Shown here piece by piece: positions 61,094 through 64,000 of a DNA stretch of 64,000 nucleotides; the stretch's first letter is position 1, and the number at the start of each line of letters is the position of its first letter. This stretch comes from Lathyrus oleraceus. Its lineage: Eukaryota > Streptophyta > Magnoliopsida > Fabales > Fabaceae. The notes beneath the pieces are model-generated. The model did not search any database and was not told where the DNA came from. It was given only the letters and a program-made list of their open reading frames with translations. The stretch covers positions 4,727,001 through 4,791,000 of the forward strand of contig NC_066579.1 in NCBI RefSeq assembly GCF_024323335.1. The letters are read 5' to 3'. A program made the translations under genes and the position numbers.

Positions 61094-62620
61094 TCAAGCT
61101 TGATTAACATGGGGACCTAAATCCTCCAAGATCAGAATACCTGACCCCACAAGGTCTTGAACCTTCATCTTCAGCTGGAAACAACTATCCACGTCATGAC
61201 CAGGAGCACCCGAGTGATACACACAATGCTGTTCAGGCCTATACCACCACCGAGGGTTGACAGGTATGGGCGGCGGGTCTCTGGGAGTAATCAAGTTCCG
61301 CTCTAACAGAAAGGGATACAGTTCGGCGTAGGACATGGGGATTGGATCAAAAATGATCTTCTTCCTCTCATTACTTGTACCAGCTTGATTATCAATGGGA
61401 GGCTGGTAGGCCTGCTGCTGAGGACGATGTTGTTGACGCTGATGCTGCTGAGTTGGTCTTCTCTGTTGCTGTTGAGGTTGAGTGGCTGGAATAGTCACAG
61501 CAGCGACCTGACGATATGGTCCTCTGTTTGCACTCCTTCGGCGGTGCACAACATTTGTTTCATTCTCTCCTCTCCTGGGTGCCCCAGAGGATGGCTTCTT
61601 AGAACCGGAAGAAATTGAAGAGCCAGAATCTTGTATCTTTCCTGCTTTGATAAGGCTCTCAGTTCTTTCTCCACAGACGACAACATCAGAAAAACTACTG
61701 AGCGGGCAGCTTCCCATGCGATCCATGAACACTCCTTGTAAGGTCCCAATGAACATGTCCGTCAGCTCTCTCTCCAGCATAGGAGGTTGCACTCTTGCGG
61801 CTAACTCGCGCCACCTCTGGGCATACTCTTTGAAGCTCTCATTATTTTTCTGATACAAGCTCTGTAACTGAGTTCGGCTCGGCGCCATGTCCATATTGTG
61901 CTTGTATTGCCTCAGAAAGGCCTCACCCAAATCTTTCCAGCTTCTGACTGATTCTTGCTTCAGATCCATGTACCAGCCCAAAGACGCTCCAGAAAAACTG
62001 TCTTGGAAAAAATACATCCACATCTTCTCATTGTCAGTGTAAGCAGATATCTTCCTGAAGTAAGCTTGCACATGGGTGCGAGGACAGGAGGTACCGTTGT
62101 ACTTTTCGAATGAGGGTGCCTTGAACTTGTAGGGGATCTTCAACCCTTCCACCAGACCCATGTCGGTCACATCAAACCCAAGGGAGTTCTGACATTCCAT
62201 GACTCGGATTTTCTCAGCAAGATCATCCACTTTTCTGTCCCTTTCTTCAATTCTGACCACTTCATCATCCTCACTCAGCAACGTGAACATGTCCTCTTGT
62301 TGGTCGACAAACGGAGCTGGATGACGAATCGGAGCCCGGGTAGCTCTGACATTGACCTCTGCAGCAAGAGGCTGTCCATTGATTCTGATGCCCCCCAACT
62401 CATCAACCCCATCAAAGTTACTGGCGGGAGCGACAGCAGCAGCATTATCATCCACAGGAACACCCACTGGTGAAGCACGGTTGGCAGTTGGAATCACAGC
62501 TTCCTGTCTCTGGGCTAAGGCACGCAGCTCCTCTTGCCCCTGAACGACCCCTTGCATCATGTTCATGAACTGGGCCATGTTCGCCCTCATCTCAGCTAGC
62601 TCAGCTTGAACCTGGTCCAT
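61094..62620 (-). CDS. Ogre/Tat-lineage gag polyprotein, intact
   Basis: Encodes the structural protein that forms the particle and binds the element RNA. I chose the Met at 62620 (MDQVQAELAEMRANMAQFM) because it starts the coiled-coil-like N-terminus usual for this gag; the frame is open 41 codons further upstream but that part looks like leader. Length 508 residues. A retrotransposon gag domain lies at about 170-330 (FKAPSFEKYNGTSCPRTHV, YFFQDSFSGASLGWYMDL, FKEYAQRWRELAARVQPP). A Gln/His/Arg-rich linker follows, then the knuckle CVYHSGAPGHDVDSC at 466-480, the CX2HX5HX4C variant typical of Ogre/Tat. It ends in LEDLGPHVNQA and a stop where longer relatives continue to protease. No disabling mutation is visible. 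Confidence 0.9.
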   Translation of the reverse strand: MDQVQAELAEMRANMAQFMNMMQGVVQGQEELRALAQRQEAVIPTANRASPVGVPVDDNAAAVAPASNFDGVDELGGIRINGQPLAAEVNVRATRAPIRHPAPFVDQQEDMFTLLSEDDEVVRIEERDRKVDDLAEKIRVMECQNSLGFDVTDMGLVEGLKIPYKFKAPSFEKYNGTSCPRTHVQAYFRKISAYTDNEKMWMYFFQDSFSGASLGWYMDLKQESVRSWKDLGEAFLRQYKHNMDMAPSRTQLQSLYQKNNESFKEYAQRWRELAARVQPPMLERELTDMFIGTLQGVFMDRMGSCPLSSFSDVVVCGERTESLIKAGKIQDSGSSISSGSKKPSSGAPRRGENETNVVHRRRSANRGPYRQVAAVTIPATQPQQQQRRPTQQHQRQQHRPQQQAYQPPIDNQAGTSNERKKIIFDPIPMSYAELYPFLLERNLITPRDPPPIPVNPRWWYRPEQHCVYHSGAPGHDVDSCFQLKMKVQDLVGSGILILEDLGPHVNQA

Positions 62621-63815
62621 ACTCCTCTGTTGATTTAGTCTGATTGCGGTGCGGACGATGCTCAACAATCCTGTCTCAGTCAAAACCCAAAGTGAGAAGT
62701 CACGTCCCCAAACATGTCTGTAATGCAAGGATGATATGTACATGATATGCGTATGATGCGAATGCTATTTTATCATGAATGATCCTGAAAAGGATATGCG
62801 TAGGCGAGTTAACTTTTTTTCATTTTCATGCATTACTATTTTTTTGAAAATAAACATGCTATGATGCAAATGATGTGAACATGACTGGTCAGGCTGTGCG
62901 TCTCAAGGCACAGGGTCAAAGCTTCGGCTTGAACTCTGATCACAAACATCTGAAACCCAAAGTCAATCTGATCAACTGGCATCTGAAACCAATCTGAGGA
63001 ACCAAGTCACCATAAATCCGACTTGGGGAGTTCCGAAATAAACGAAACTGGAGATTACATCACTATCATCACAGGAACATCCACTGAACGGATGACAATC
63101 AGATCCTCTGAACTGGTACTCTTAATTCAACCCGGGGATCTGAAATAAACGGAACCCGCTGATAAACCACGGACAGAACTCCGGCATCCCAGAAATAAAT
63201 GTCCATAAATTCGGCTGAACCAAAGTCACCATCACAGCACCACTGGCAGAAACCGTATCTGTAGAGATCAAAACCCTCCCCTCACAGGTGAATTCTAACA
63301 AGGTCATCCTAAGGCGGACAAGGGTGTCAACAATCGGGCAAAGATACTCAACGGGTTTGCCCTCTCGGGTGTGCCGTTGTAGCTCTCTTAAGATCGTCTA
63401 AACCAAAGATCCGGGAAAGAACGGTCACCGAAGTCAACAGCTCATAAGAGATAATCCGACCTAAGCGGAATAACTCCACCCGGAAGGACTCTCTCAAATG
63501 AACCTCGTCCGGCTGTGGTGACATGTCTCCTCATCATGTCGTACAACATGTGAAGATACATGAGACCACGCTAATCCTAGGGGTATACTCAGGCCTGGGT
63601 ATTGGGCCTCACTCAGAACACCCACCCCAAAACAGAGGAACCACCTGCACAGGAGACAGCTCAATGACAGTATGATGCATGCAAACATAAATGCAAACAA
63701 TAAATAACATGAATGCAATAAGTCAAACAGCAAACAGCAACCAAAACCCTATCCTAGAGAGCGCTAGGAGAGACTCGCTTAGGGAAGATGGACCAGCAAG
63801 AGGTCAACTTCTCTT
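62621..63815 (-). other. Ogre 5' leader, no ORF1
   Basis: Between primer site and gag. Autonomous Ogre elements often carry an extra ORF1 here; I see only small random frames (79 codons at most). It contains repeated words such as caaagtcaccat and atctgaaa. Confidence 0.6.
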
Positions 63816-63832
63816 CCCCAGCAGAGTCGCCA
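63816..63832 (-). promoter_or_regulatory. Ogre primer-binding site, tRNA-Arg type
   Basis: Minus-strand TGGCGACTCTGCTGGGG, two bases after the LTR end GCGACA. This sequence is the usual Ogre primer site, reported as complementary to the 3' end of a tRNA-Arg. Confidence 0.85.
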
Positions 63833-63834
63833 GC

Positions 63835-64000
63835 TGTCGCATCACGCGAAAAACCGGCGGGAAAAGAAAGAAACAACAGAGCCGCCACCGTGCGTTATTT
63901 ATCCCAAAAGAAGGAAAGGAAACGCTCAGAGTAAACCTAGGAAAAGACCTGGTCTCGCGACCAAAGAGAATGGGTTCGGGAGTCGGTTATGCGAAGGGAA
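63835..64000 (-). repeat. Ogre 5' LTR, first 166 bp in view
   Basis: Matches 51251-51416 with one difference. It also holds the PBS-like motif at 63874-63887. Confidence 0.9.

Larger units (their letters stand above)
51251..64000 (-). mobile_element. Ogre-like Ty3/gypsy element, non-autonomous, minus strand, truncated by window end
   Basis: Order on the minus strand: 5' LTR (only 63835-64000 in view), primer site 63816-63832, leader, gag 62620-61094, a short pol piece upstream of RT, an A/G-rich junction, the end of integrase, about 3.7 kb of non-coding sequence with tandem arrays, polypurine tract 56134-56146, and 3' LTR 51251-56133. Protease, RT, RNase H and most of integrase are missing. 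If the 5' LTR is as long as the 3' LTR, the whole element is about 17.5 kb. The 166 bases of 5' LTR in view differ from the 3' LTR at one position (A at 51273, G at 63857), so the insertion is young. Confidence 0.9.

Overview
This is nuclear DNA of a plant, almost certainly a large-genome legume and most likely tribe Fabeae (pea, vetch, lentil or grass-pea type). The evidence is a spliced plant ubiquitin-protease gene end, Ty1/copia elements primed by initiator tRNA-Met, and above all several Ty3/gypsy Ogre/Tat-type LTRs of 3.6 to 5 kb. I see only one host gene, the last two exons of a USP-family deubiquitinase at 70-780. Almost everything else is nested LTR retrotransposons at different stages of decay.

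Layout. 0-3 kb: UBP 3' end, a 0.6 kb TA microsatellite, then fragments of a plant-mobile-domain gene and a MuDR-type transposase. 3-6.2 kb: AT-rich, one degenerate Stowaway-like MITE. 6.2-18.6 kb: a complete SIRE-type Ty1/copia element (7151-16239, 5-bp target duplication ATTCT, extra third ORF after pol) inserted into an older, broken Tork-like copia element. 18.6-28.6 kb: two diverged 1-kb direct repeats with copia-LTR character flank a long Ogre-like LTR, which itself holds a 2-kb internally deleted copia element (22182-24176). 28.6-31.9 kb: mostly unannotatable DNA. 31.9-41.6 kb: an Athila-like gag/protease fragment split by two separate solo LTRs (32660-37397, duplication GCTTG; 37481-41082, duplication GTAAG). 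42-48 kb: a Tat/Retand-like gag-protease-RT remnant interrupted by two further LTR-like blocks. 48-51.2 kb: a minus-strand Ogre-type LTR carrying a minus-strand SIRE-like copia 3' end. 51251-64000: a young minus-strand Ogre-like element that runs off the window. It has a 4.9 kb 3' LTR, an intact gag, a large deletion across most of pol, and a 3' region full of short tandem arrays (56-bp and 214-bp units among others).

How the parts work together. The intact gag, clean tRNA-Arg-type primer site, polypurine tract and nearly identical LTR ends of the last element fit a non-autonomous Ogre derivative mobilised by a full-length relative. The SIRE element keeps an intact RT/RNase H stretch and an intact extra ORF, but gag and protease/integrase carry stops and frameshifts. 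The points most worth a second look are a primer-binding-site look-alike repeated inside the Ogre-type LTRs, dyad-symmetric TTAACCGGTTAA boxes shared by copia LTRs, multiple polypurine tracts in SIRE elements, the extra SIRE ORF, the microhomology junction of the mini-copia, and the tandem arrays of the Ogre 3' region. All assignments rest on reading by eye; no database search was possible.
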